Source: Branchiostoma floridae (Eukaryota > Chordata > Leptocardii > Amphioxiformes > Branchiostomatidae). Taken from it: 64,000 nucleotides of DNA. The stretch spans positions 19,711,893-19,775,892 of the forward strand of contig NC_049985.1 of NCBI RefSeq assembly GCF_000003815.2, given 5' to 3'. Made by a program: the position numbers and the translations under genes. Within the stretch, counting starts at the first letter, position 1, and the number at the start of each line of letters is the position of its first letter. The notes under the pieces are model-generated. The model was not told the DNA's origin. It did no database searches and saw nothing but the letters and a program-made list of their open reading frames with translations. This document shows, in pieces, positions 47,170 through 59,501 of the stretch.

Positions 47170-49830
47170 CTAGTTACTGTCTATGATATGTCGGATCCAG
47201 TCCACATAGGCGGACACTCTCACGTTGACCCCCGGGATGAACTCCCGACCACAGCCGTACCCCCAGCTGATAACCCCCGCTAGGTAAGCCTGCCCCTTTG
47301 GCGGGAACACCACCACTGGCCCGCCGCTGTCTCCCTGGCACGTGTCCACCCCTCCCTCGCGGTACCCGGTACACATCATGATCTTCGGATCGACTTTCGT
47401 ATCGAAGCCATATAAGGCGTCGGCAATGATGTTGTACACGTCAACGCAGTAGCTGTCGTCTACTAAAGGCATGTTGGCTTGTAGCAAGACGGATGACGTG
47501 TGCCCGCCCTCCGATACTGTGCCCCATCCCGTCACGGCCACGACTGTCCCGGCCGGGTCCTCCTTGGCGGGATCGGGGAGACAAACCGGTTGCACAGACA
47601 CGGCGGACTGGAGCTTTAGCAGGGCGATGTCGTTTACAAGCGTATCGTCGTTGTAATGGGGATGTTTGAAAACCCTCTGGATTTTGACGGTCTGTTTCGC
47701 CTTCGTGCTTTTGCGTCGGTCGTGGTCGCCGAGCACAACCCACTGTAGCCCGTTGACGATGCAGTGTGCGGCGGTGACGACCCACCTGTTGCTCAACAAG
47801 GCCCCGCCACAAACGTGGAAGCCCCCGCTGTAACCGTACTGACGGAGCGAGGCCTGCCACGGGTAGCTTCCCGGTGCTGCCTCGTTTCCACCCACGATCT
47901 TGTTCCCGCTGTTCTTGGTCCACGGTGCCCTGGGTACGACGGGACTTCCACATCCGGCGGAGCTGTACGTCCCCTTGAACCCTGGGAAGCCGCGTTTCCG
48001 GTCACTTTTGAAAACAACCGTCATCCGGTTGGCATGTGATTTGAAGACACGGGAGGCGGCGATCTCTCTGGCGCAGAACTGGTCCCCCACACGGATGTCT
48101 CCGTTGTACACTTCCAGCCAGTCCCGGCACTTATTTCGTCTACGAGCCTGATGTAAAATAAGTGAAAGAATACATTTTCAACAACAGATTTTGTTCAATA
48201 CCTCAATTGGTGCCATGGCCATCGCCAGCAAAAGTGTATTATGAGCCGGAAAAAGGCCCCAGAGAGGCGGCTACGAAGGCTAAAACGTCTGAACAAGGAC
48301 TTGGTCTGAACGTCTTCAAAATCCATCCAGTTTTTTGAATGACCGCTATCTTATGTAAATGTAGGTTTTGAATTATCTCATCTAAATGTAGGTTTTGAAT
48401 TTATGAATGGATGTATGTTTGAATGTATGAATTAATTTACGAGCGATTGAAAAAAAACACCTACATGTTGTGGAGGTCTTGGCGTACCTGGCTCCACTGC
48501 AGTATCGTAACCAGTCGCCAGGACGCACATTACCTAACTAAACCGTCCTTTTCCTTTTTCCAACCCCCTACATATCTACCAAGAATTATCATACAAAATC
48601 ATCCACAGCTTCCGGAATTATGCAATTATAACAAACATGCACACAATCATAAACAGACCGATGGAATACTAAATATGATTAAAATTCGGTTGACAGGTTC
48701 CTGAGTTATGACGTTGACCTACGTCTTAGTACATACACACTCACAGCACAGCCGCTCTACACTGGCACAACTGAAAGCATGGCTTTCTTGGCGAAAGCAA
48801 ATGTTATTTTGGTTCATGGTTTTTGCAGCGAATCCATTATTACAGCGACCTTAAAACCTCCAAAATCATTGTTGTGTCTTCTCCCCGCTTACTCCTAGTC
48901 TTAGGGCTATATTTATGTACCATATATTGTACAGTTTCCTCTCTAATGCTCCGACAGTTTTGACAAAAAGACTACTGGAAATTAAGAGGGTAGATACGGT
49001 TAGATCTGTGACATTTTATCTCGCCAGCTGCAGTACCCACAAAAGTTGACTGTTCTGTCCGTCAGAAGCACCCTTGCAGGGTCACTATTCTAGTAAGTGG
49101 TTCCCGATTGGCTGCCTTGAAGGCGATATTGGTGTTGTTTTCACGTTGCAATACGTGCCTATGGCACTATAGTATGGCTGACTTAAAACCACCGCAAACA
49201 CACCAACATCATTTTCTCCTGACCGTGAAATGGGGTAAAGCTAAGGGCACAACCCACCGTACGTGCAAATACGCGCTGTTTACGTGCCAAAACGTGGGTA
49301 ATCGTTTGGGATCCGTAAGTGGTAAGTAGCGCCTCCGTACGAACTCGTACATGCGTAGGGAATCCGACGGATGTTGGAGCACGCAGACACGAACTTTACG
49401 TGCAGGCAAAACTTTGTGTGCCAACAGGCTGCGGATATGCCCCCCTTATGTGCAGGTACGGGCGACGCGTTTTCAGACATACGTGGCGGACGTGGCCTCC
49501 CCAAAAAACGTACGGACAAATTGTACGTACGGCGGGTTGTGCCCTTAGCTTTAACAGAGGCATGTGGGTTTACCGTACTACTACAAAACTCACCTGCAAG
49601 TGGAAAGAGGAGAACTGGAGGTTTACGGTCCTGCCAGGCAATACGTTGATCTCGTACACACAGCGGCGTTTGTTTGTGTACCGAGAAGGCCATTTTGGCG
49701 ACGTGACGATGCCGGAATCTCCCTTATAAACACCGCCACAGTTGGTGTCCCTGTCGCTAAACGCCGGCGCAGCACTCATGGCGACACCATAGAATAGAGT
49801 CAAACAAAATACACCAACAAGAGCGTACAT
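47170..49830 (-). CDS. Secreted CUB-domain trypsin-like serine protease, two exons
   Basis: Exons on the minus strand: 49830-49594 and 48147-47170, joined in phase 0; 1215 nt, 404 residues. Residues 1-23 form a signal peptide. A CUB domain (about 32-140) is split by the intron and keeps the DWLEVYNG motif and four Cys. The activation site precedes IVGG at about 163. The catalytic triad is complete: His in TAAHC (about 207), Asp in NDIALL (about 252) and Ser in CQGDSGGP (about 353). Asp six residues before the Ser (GVDTCQ), with Gly in SWGYGC and PGV, gives trypsin-like cleavage after Lys/Arg. The intron holds a 312-bp MITE (49239-49550). The family includes digestive, egg-envelope and immune zymogens, so the role is not fixed by sequence. 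Confidence 0.92.
49239..49550. mobile_element. MITE M1, copy 3, in the CUB-protease intron
   Basis: The 312-bp element runs from AGCTAAGGGCACAACCC to GGGTTGTGCCCTTAGCT, flanked by TAA and TTA. The interior is close to that of 501-803. Confidence 0.85.
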
Positions 49831-49870
49831 TTCGGCAAGCGTTTGCTGTATATAAAGATTAAAATCACAA
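49831..49870 (-). promoter_or_regulatory. Possible TATA box of the CUB-protease gene
   Basis: On the minus strand TTTATATA ends roughly 20 bases before the ATG at 49830. If it is the TATA box the 5' UTR would be almost absent, so it may be chance or an upstream exon may exist. Low confidence. Confidence 0.2.
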
Positions 49871-50790
49871 GGAAACGACTCAAATGTTCTGATTGACAGT
49901 GCAAATGTTGTTTCCTGAAGGCGTTGTCCAAAAAACGACGTCATAATTACACCGGATGGACGAGTAATGACGTCATGACAGTACTTGAGGGAGGGGGGAA
50001 TAGCGTCCTTGACATATACCGGTAACCTTGACATGACTACTGTAAGTGTAGCCCTGTCATCTTTTTTGTTTGTTTTGAAAGTGCCCTACAAACAGAACAT
50101 TTTTATTTTAGACACCTTTTATTTCTCTATTCAAAAACGCAAAATCGGTAGTCCAGCGATAGTGAGTCATTTCTAAAACAATTTCTTCACTAACAGTTTC
50201 AAGAAAATTGCGACCCAACAATTTGGTGTACGTTTAACCCTTGCTTCCTCCCACCGACACCCCCCCCCCCGTTCTAATTTTCCTTTTTTTAATCGTTTCT
50301 GAATATGTTGTTGATTTTGAACTGATTTGAGCAAGATTGGGCGTTAACATTTCTGAAGGTAAGCTGGAACTGGTTCGAAAACCTATGATCACGATGGAAA
50401 GGAAAGTTGCCTGCAAGGTTCTAAAGAATCGCCAGGGGGCACACTTGTATGAGCGTAATCGAGGTAAGACGCTGGTTACTAAATGGCGGCATTCCAGTGC
50501 ATGTGTGTGGCAAAGGGCACGAATCCTGCCATGTCACCCATCTTGTGCCTTGACGAAAGTAATCTAACTTCACACGACTTTTCTCATTTTAATCAGTAGA
50601 AAATGAGGTGCGAGTTTGGGCCATAAACGTCCCTCGCATACGAATAGGGGCCAAACCTTGAGCACCAAAAAATGAATAAATAAAAAACAACATCACACTT
50701 CGAAACACACATCGACAAGAGTAGCTGTGAGTAGATCAAACCATTCCGGCTGAAATAAAATGGGGTTGGTATTTTCCCCAGCAGCCTTCG
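49860..50790. other. Upstream region of the CUB-protease gene
   Basis: Intergenic DNA without a supported exon. There is a C run at 50261-50270. One small open stretch at 50337-50463 ends in a GTAAGA donor-like site but has no recognised content. Confidence 0.4.
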
Positions 50791-50800
50791 TTATAAACCC

Positions 50801-51077
50801 CTCACATTAGGCGCGATTCGATCGGACGACGAGTCTGCGAGCTCTAAATTACGAGGAGTCATGACCCTGACGGGAAGGGGTAACTCTTCCATTTCTTCGT
50901 CGGCATCAGGGCCATGCCTCCTCGTAAATAGATAATATAAAGCCCCCTTTACAAATCAAGAATTTGCCTACGAACAAATGACAGAGTTTCTTCGTCGGCA
51001 TCAGGGTCATACCTTCTCGTAATTTAGAACTCGCTGACAACTCGGCCGAGCTAAATTCTTGATTTGTAAAGGGGGCT
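50801..51077. mobile_element. Chimeric MITE pair with TAA-flanked inner element
   Basis: 50801-50935 resembles one arm of the palindromic MITE at 21297. 50941-51077 is an element with a 27-bp TIR (AGCCCCCTTTACAAATCAAG and inverse), flanked by TAA at 50938-50940 and 51078-51080. The inner element contains a further piece of the first MITE. Confidence 0.75.
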
Positions 51078-51532
51078 TAACCGATGCGTCCTTTATCGGG
51101 TCAGTAAGTGAGCGACTGAGCTGTTCTCAATCTTGATATTTCTGACCTAGCGTATCACGTGCCTCTATGGCAACTTCGTTGTAAGTAGATTCTTGTATGT
51201 ATAGATATAATAAGTTTACATTTAAAATTATACTAGCATCCACGCAAATTGAAATAAAGAAACGATTAATCTGGCTTCATTACGCAGCCAATGGACATGC
51301 AGTTACCAATATTACAGCAATGCATTATTGTAATTTCGTGACCTGTTGCCAGTTTACATGATTAAGGGGATGGGGCGAACATGCCGTGACGTGGTACATT
51401 CGTGGTACATGTACTAATCTATAAATACATTCAAAAAGTGTGAGTTACTATTTTCTGGAAAACAAATGGCTACGGCTGCTTCCAATGCGATTCCAATGTG
51501 TGGGATCACTTAAACTCGTGTCGACTAATAAG

Positions 51533-51790
51533 TGCGCCGGGCGTGGCGTAACTGGTAGAGCGATCGGCTTGGAATCTATAGGTCCTGAGTTCGATCCCCA
51601 CCGTGCCCCCGACGTTGTGACCTTCCTCACTTTACCCAGGTGTAAAAATGGGTACCTGACTTCAGTCGGGGAGGTAAAAGACTACCTTTACCTTCTGTTT
51701 ATACCGTGTATGTGACACTATTAATATAAGTCACTAACTTGAGTGCAGTGCCACATTTCCTTGTCTGTCCAAAGGTAAATAAAAAAAATA
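51533..51790 (+). mobile_element. tRNA-derived SINE
   Basis: The tRNA-like head has GGCGTAACTGGTAGAGCGAT and a B-box-like GAGTTCGATCC. It is followed by a core (CCTCACTTTACCCAGGTG, AAAAATGGGTACC) that resembles the core of the SINE at 58652. An AT-rich tail ends near 51790. It cannot be a working tRNA gene because the arms do not close in a 72-76 nt cloverleaf. Confidence 0.75.
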
Positions 51791-52093
51791 GGAGATGAAA
51801 ATAGTGTATGACGTTTAATGTTTAAAAAAACACAATCTAAGTTGCCATAACTGCACGTGATACAAAGAATATATTACACTGATCACATTCTGTCAGTAAT
51901 TGCTGAGGGGAATTGAATACTGCGGTCGGAATAATCAAATGAAGTCGAACATTGGAAAGGCTGGAATCCAATTCTAGCCTCGCTTACTGTAATTTGACTG
52001 ATAGAAGAGAAGTGGAATGGATTTTGCCTGTATCGTCTCCGAGATTGGAAGGACTGATCAGGGAATGAATCATTCTAAGGACGTCTTTTTGAT

Positions 52094-52470
52094 ATCTAAG
52101 TCATGCACATTCACAAGGAAACACACACACACACGCCGATAAACACACATATGCCCATACGCACACACATACGTGTATATACAAACACACACACACGTGC
52201 AAATAGACACATATTCACACACCGGCGCAATGTATCATACACGCACAGTTACGAAGACACACATGTACATGTACAACCACGCACGCAGACACACACACAC
52301 GCACGCACACACACACACACACACTCACACACAAAAGACACACAAGCTCCAAATCACACACGCGAGCGAGCACACACACACACACACACACACTCACATA
52401 CACTAACGGACACATGTACTCATACACCCTTGTGCTCGTACACGCGCACACACAAAACACACACACGATT
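52094..52470. repeat. CA-rich microsatellite region
   Basis: About 380 bp of ACACAC interrupted by other bases. Long open frames on both strands (His-Thr repeats) are by-products. Confidence 0.9.
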
Positions 52471-52479
52471 TATAACCAA

Positions 52480-53517
52480 ATATTTTCCTGAATACCAAAC
52501 CAGCTAACAGCGTAAAATTAAACGCTCGATAATTTTTACGTTTTATAGAGAATAATTATATTATTTCCTTTCTACAATTCCCGGAGCCTAAGCCCCCAAA
52601 CATGTAAATCCCATGGAGACAACACTCGGAATTCCAACTCCTAACCTTTTAATCAAGAATTAGGTCCGCTATCAGTGGCTATGGCACTGTACATGCAAGT
52701 AAAGTGGCAATATTTTTGTGTAAAAACAAATTACAGCAGTGATGCATGAATATTACATGACAGCAAAACTCATAATGGTCACCAACTCCGCCGTTCCGTC
52801 TACTCTCAGACCACTAATCTACTTATAACTCACTAATATGCTGATGTGATTTTCTCATACGGCCTGAAATGGTTTTTGTATCTCGGGAACATAGAAACCA
52901 TGTTTGAAAGTGCTTCGTGGCAAGCGAGAGGCCATTTTCTGAATCTACGTTAAGTTCCAAGTTGTATGGATTTTAAACCTTTGAGGTACTTTTTTTACCG
53001 GCTAGGATTCCTGATACCCTCTTGTTTACGTAAAGGGTACTAGAGAGATTGTGAGGTAATGTCATAGGACGTGCTTATCGAGTGCTGTGTGAATGTTTCA
53101 CATACATGAGGTAAGTTCCATAGCCTTTTTGCAGCACAGCCGCAGTGTGTGTAGGGCATGGTTTGAGAAAGCGGAGCCCATTCCTCTCCTTCCATCGCCT
53201 TTTACCTAGCAAAGTCATATTTGCACATGGGCGGTGTGAGGAAATTCTTGAAAAGTGCACAGAGTACACACCTAGAGAGGAATACCTGGAATGCTGAACC
53301 CTGACGTGACCTGTCAATTCCGTGTCAGCTAGCCGAGCCATTTAGCTATTCCACGTTTTCGGAACAAGACGCTGAAAACGCGAACGAGAACGATTTAGGC
53401 CCCTACAAGTAGAGAGCAAAGCCGGAGGTTATATATCCTAGATTTTTGTCCTTGTTGTCAAGAAGTGTCCGGATTGTCAGCCTCTAGATCTTAATTTTAA
53501 CACTGCGGTCTACCACT
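52480..53517. other. Region upstream of GALNT exon 1
   Basis: It should contain the GALNT promoter and 5' UTR. No TATA box or CpG cluster stands out and no other exon is supported. Confidence 0.4.
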
Positions 53518-54118
53518 ATGGGGAACGTGCTATTGTCCTGGCTGTACCGGCGTGTCAGGACGGTGGTCTTGGCGGCATGTGCGCTCTCCGCCGCCGCCAC
53601 CATCCTCAGCTTCCTGCTGGACAAGCCCGATAGCCTGAACCCCCACCGTCGGGACAGAGTAGTCGTGCAGAGACGGTTCTATAGGGTAAGTGAATTGTTA
53701 CCTCCATAAAGATATAAAGGTTTAGTTCTTATTTTCTTTTCTTTTTTTTGTTTGTGTGTGTCCTTTTCTCTACCACTAGTGTGTCTCGGTGTATTTTCTA
53801 TCATATGATAATTTGTGGTCAGCATTACCAACGAACCTCAAGAGTTATCGTGATGATATTTTATATTTGAATAAGTCTTATATATTGTCAACGTTGCTTT
53901 TTGGCGCGTGTTGCCTTGAAACTGTAACAGAAATTCCCTGTTTTTGCATATTTTGTCAGGGATATTCAGTGACCTTGACTTCCTGATGACAGATAATATT
54001 TTGTTTGTGTATTTGTTTATTACCCTAATATTTTATGTAAGTAAGACGGTGTTTAGGTCTCTAGCTCCCTACCATTTTGCTTTCCCTGCCTCGTATGTAG
54101 CGCAAGTTAACTGGTACG

Positions 54119-54168
<50 letters not shown>

Positions 54169-54924
54169 CTCTACATTAAATCAGAGACAAAGTTAAAGTA
54201 TTTTCGTATTTGATATACCTAGTCATAATGTTTACTTAGTATTAAAATCATTATGATGATTAATGAGCACTACACTTACATCACCAATTAGGGCGTGGTC
54301 TTTAGAACCACAAAGTTCCCGGTTCGCTACATTGTTATTTCCACTTGCTGCATGTTTTTGTAGCATTGTGTTGCTGTCATGAACAAGTAAAGGAAAATCA
54401 GTCAGTCACTATGAATATACTAAAGAATGAAATTTAAAAATATATCAAGTCAATTACACACAATGTTATACTGGTTGTAGCTAACATGTCATATTGTAAA
54501 GGAACGACGTAAATAAAATTTTAGCTTAATCCGTGTGCCAAATTAGTTATTGTCTACTATTCTCACCCCAGGGATCTGATAGTGACAAGAGGAGTATTGT
54601 TACAGACATCACTGATGGCAGGAGGGAATATACAGCTCCATGGGGGAAGGGAGACAGGAGAAACAGAACAGGTATGTACATCATCCATCCATCCATCTTT
54701 CCATCCATCCATCCGTCCGTCCGTCCGTCCATCCATCCGTCCGTCCATCCATCCGTCCGTCCGTCCGTCCGTCCATCCATCCATCCATCTTTCCATCCAT
54801 CCATCCGTCCGTCCGTCCATCCATCCATCCATCCATCCATCCACCCATCCATCCATCCATCCATCCATCCATCCACCCATCCATCCATCCATCCATCCAT
54901 CCATCCATCCATCCATCCATCCAT

Positions 54925-54960
<36 letters not shown>

Positions 54961-55140
54961 CCATCCATCCGTCCACCCGTCCATCCATCCATCCATCCAT
55001 CTTTCCATCCATCCATCCGTCCGTCCGTCCATCCGTCCGTCCATACATCCATCCGTCCATCCATCCATCCATCCATCCATCCATCCATCCATCCATCCAT
55101 CCATCCATCCATCCATCCATCCATCCATCCATCCATCCAT

Positions 55141-55176
<36 letters not shown>

Positions 55177-58100
55177 CCATCCATCCATCCACCCATACAT
55201 CCAAACATCCATACATCCACTTATTCATACATAAATCCATCCTTTCACTTGTTTATACATAAATCCATCTATTTATCCATCTATCCAAATTAAAACAAAG
55301 TCTATACGAAGCATCAAATTCGTCGTGGCTTCGTCTTACCTTAACATATACATATAAAACCTGTTTTACCAGATCACTTCAGTCTCACTGACAAAGGACA
55401 GCTGGTACGGTGTTATCTGAAACGTCAAAGCGTTTCCAAAATTATATCCGATTGCTTGTCAAGTAAGTGCGTTTTTTGCGTATATTTGATTTCGATTTTC
55501 GAAATGATAAATGAGTTTTTATCAGGTACACCATATTCCGGTTAGTGACCCCTGTCTGTAAATGTTACGACTTTGACAGTGACATAAATAGGCTGCAGTT
55601 GATTTCCCGTGAGACATCAAGTCTGCCTTAGGCTACATAGGATCTCAATTGTATCCGTGCCCGTCAGGTATGTAGTCCCGGCCCGGGTCACTAGGCCCCA
55701 AAGTTTTCCCGGTGGGTACCTCTCGGTGTTTCACGGGCACGCCATTGCGTCTATTTGACATATTTATTTGACCCACTCACATCGGGAAGGACACCGACCC
55801 TTTTCCATAAGTGTGGTGGTTTCTAGTAGTTGTTCTCAATACGGTGCTCCCATTTATCGTCTTAGCCAAAGCTAGGTTCTAATGCACACCTGAGTCGAGG
55901 AAAACACCTAGACCGGTCCAGGATTCGGACTCGGTACCTACTGGGTCTAATTCACCAGCCCTTGCCACTAGACCATCATGCTGCCACTGTTAACCTGGCT
56001 TATATCCCTCTGATGCTTGGGAATAATCACTCACACACACAGACGTAGTAGACCCATGTGTATTGACAGTGAGTCGGTTGCCCCGCCTTCCAACCCCCAC
56101 TCGGCCCAGTACGCATGCCTGGACTATTCCATTAGTGAGGGTGTAAACCAAACTACATGACAATACCAGACTGCCAATACAATACCAGAGGAAATGGAAA
56201 TGGTAACTGTCCTTGGTGCTGAATTCACTGCACGGCAGGCAGGGTTCCTATTATTTGATATCGTGGCGGTATCGAGTGTGGAGAACAATGACGGCCCGCC
56301 TCAACGAAGTCTGATATGTGGTGAGGATAAGATGAGAGAGAATCACTTAAAGACAACTCATACCACGAGATGGCAGAGGTAGAGGTCAATCGCAAATGTA
56401 GTAAGGTAGTCCCAAAACCTTTTTGAGGTCATAGGGGCATCGGGTTGCTATCCAACTGGGCATGGCAACATTTCATCTCTTCCCTTCTTTGGAAGTGTAA
56501 ACAAAATTCCTTTGTAAATGTAAACAATTCCTTTTTTTTAATATAGTAAGGTGATATAGGCACAACCAGCTGCAGGGAGAACGTCCTTCCAACGTTTCGG
56601 TGTCTGTCAGATACCATCATCAGGGTTAGAATGGCTGGATACGATTCTCGATGCTACTTACTTTTTCTGTGAAAGTGACGTCATCCATGACGTCAGGAAA
56701 CAGCCTGATAAAACCATAATGACAAGATCTGTATGCGATTGAGTTTAGAATGGGATATAATTTGCTACCTCTTGTTCAGCATTTTAGCTGTAAACATGGA
56801 CCTTGCATTTTTTTAATGTCACCGCCAATATAGATTGCCATTACTTTCTGTGCCCTTAAGCCTTGAATATCTAGCTTCAAGCATTTGTCCAAGGCCTATA
56901 TGATGAGCCCCTTGGTGTATTTTAATGTTCATCTTATAGGCCCAGGAGAGTACGGCAGGCCTTACGTGTACACAGAGGAAGACAACAAGAGGAAGAGTTT
57001 CGGTTACCTTGGCAACGGGTTCAACGCACACGTCAGTGACAAGATCTCAGTAGAAAGAGCGCTGCCGGACACCAGAGACCAACCGTGAGTCGTTTTGGGA
57101 CTTAGGGTAAAGAGTTAACCCTCAAACCACCGTATGGGGCAAAACTGACCCCAGACGTATATCAATATGTGCCATTGTGACATTTCTGGTTCAAAATAAA
57201 GTTCCTTCCATGAGTTTGTTTGTATATATGTCTTAACATGTGCAGACAATGGTGTCACGTCTCCGAGGATGAACTGAGAGAGAGAGATGTCTTATAACAT
57301 CTTCTACGTTTTTACCGAGATTTGCTCATTGTTGATTACGTTATCCTAGAAAGATTATGCATGGTCCATTTGGGTCAAAACTGACCCCAGCAAAATGTGC
57401 ATCTTTTAAAACAAACTTTTGAGATCTAAACCACCTATCGTATGACCGCCAAATTGTAATTATAAAACAAAATCGTGGTAACAACTTTTGTGTCATTGTC
57501 ATGTTATATGACGACGTTATGACGTCAACTGTCTATTTTGGCCACCATATTGGATATTGACCGATAACTCTTGCAATTTCTTGTGTGTAAGACGACTAAA
57601 CTGATTGCTCGGGACACACGTCCCTACGTGATTGTGACGTAAGCAATGGGTCAAATGTGATTAGAAGTCGGCATCGCCCCCCGTCAGTACTTATAACCTC
57701 GTTTAGTAATTTGCCAGCCTCACACTTTTGTACGACTTAAGATTGCTTGCACTAAAGACAGGCGAGTATCTGAAAAAATGACGTAAGCAATGGGCTCAAG
57801 GCATATGGAATTTGTAATAAAAATTTGCATTAAATGGGCCCTTAATTCATATCTTATTTGCTATTTGGATTCTAACCCTCGGCCTTGTTAAATGACGAAG
57901 TGAATACTGTATAACTATTTCTCAAGTGGCGGCCATGATAGGTCGAAAGCGAGGTCAATGACGCAAAAAGTATTTAGTTTCCCCGAAACCATACAAATTT
58001 TCATAATATACTATCAAATAATCAATATTTGAACTAGTGGTATGCACCGAAAGATGTAGTAACTTAAAGGAGCGTAGATTGATTCCATAGTCCCTTAAGA

Positions 58101-59457
58101 TATGCAAAATAAAAGCATAAGAATGCAAATATTTAATGGACGGTTTTTTGTTTGCCACATTGGCCTCGTTTTCGATTTATCATGGCCGCCGCGTGATAAA
58201 AGTGTATACTGACTGAATCTGCCCTATCCCAGATGCAAGGATAGACTTTACCCTTCCCGGCTGCCTAACGTCAGTGTGATCATCCCGTTCCATAACGAAC
58301 ACTGGAGCACCCTGCTGCGGACCGTGCACGGAGTCATCGGCAGGACCCCGCCACATCTGCTCGGAGAGGTGATTCTGGTAGACGACTTTAGTAGCAAAGG
58401 TAAGTAGTATAGGTTTGTCAATCATTCTCTTCTAAGCCAGGTGGTAATGTACGGAGTGCACGGAGTCATCGGCAGAACCCCGCAACATCTGCTTGGAGAG
58501 GTAATTCTGGTAGACGACTTTAGTAGCAAAGGTAAGTAGTATAGGTTTGTCAATCATTCTCTTCTAAGCCAGGTGGTAATGTACGGAGTGCACGGAGTCA
58601 TCGGCAGACCCCGTCACATCTGCTTTGAGAATTGATCCTGGTAGACGATTTTGTGGGGCCGCGTAGCACAGTGGTAGTGTATTCGGCCCGTGACCGAGAG
58701 GTCGCCGGTTCGAATCCGCCTGCCGTGTTGCCAGTCTTGTGCCCTTGGGAAAGGCACTTTACACGACTTTCCTTACTTTACTCAAGTGAAAAATGAGTCG
58801 TCCCTCGGATAGGACGTTAAATGGAGGTCCCGTGTATGGGGAGAGCCATACCCCATGCACGTTAAAGAACCCCAACACGTGCGATCGTGCGGTGTGCGTT
58901 GGTGCAAATCCTTCTGTCGGAAGTTGGTGATTCACCTCAAATCACCCGGATGGAGGCCTGGCGAACCTCTGTCTCGTATCAGCCACATGGTGAATTACAT
59001 CATTCACCCGGACGGGAGACCTGGCGCATCCCCGTCTTGTAATTAGCCATACGAAAGGGTATGTCACCCCGTAAGGGACGGTATAACCCCATCGTGTGTA
59101 AACATGTGCGAACATGTTTACAGTTGATCACGTCGACCGATGATGATGAGACGATTTCAGTAGGAAATGTGAGTAGTATAGGTTAAACTTTGCTAATCAT
59201 TCTCTTCTAAGCTAGGAGGTAATAAATATTGTAACCCATTCTTTCCAAATGATGTATGTTGAGACGGTTGCTACAGAATCACCACGATCGCGAGCTTAAG
59301 TTTATACACCTCTCTACCATCAGATATCCTGGAAGACCCCTTACAGCATGGGGACAGTTATTTGGCAGTGGCACTATTTTCGCTTGTCATCGGATCTGCA
59401 GTGGCCATTCCTACAATTAATTTGTGTGTGTGTGTGTGTGCGTGTGTGTGTGCGCGC

Positions 59458-59501
<44 letters not shown>

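Noticed and set aside
51535-51620. Possible tRNA gene
   Set aside because: A and B boxes are present but the stems do not fold as a cloverleaf and SINE body sequence follows directly.
52103-52507. Open frames of 77-134 codons made of His-Thr or Cys-Val repeats
   Set aside because: They are by-products of the CA-rich microsatellite.
54533-55293. Open frames of 180-233 codons on both strands (His-Pro-Ser-Ile and Met-Asp-Gly-Trp repeats)
   Set aside because: They are translations of the CCAT tetranucleotide array; a 4-bp unit without stops stays open in every frame.
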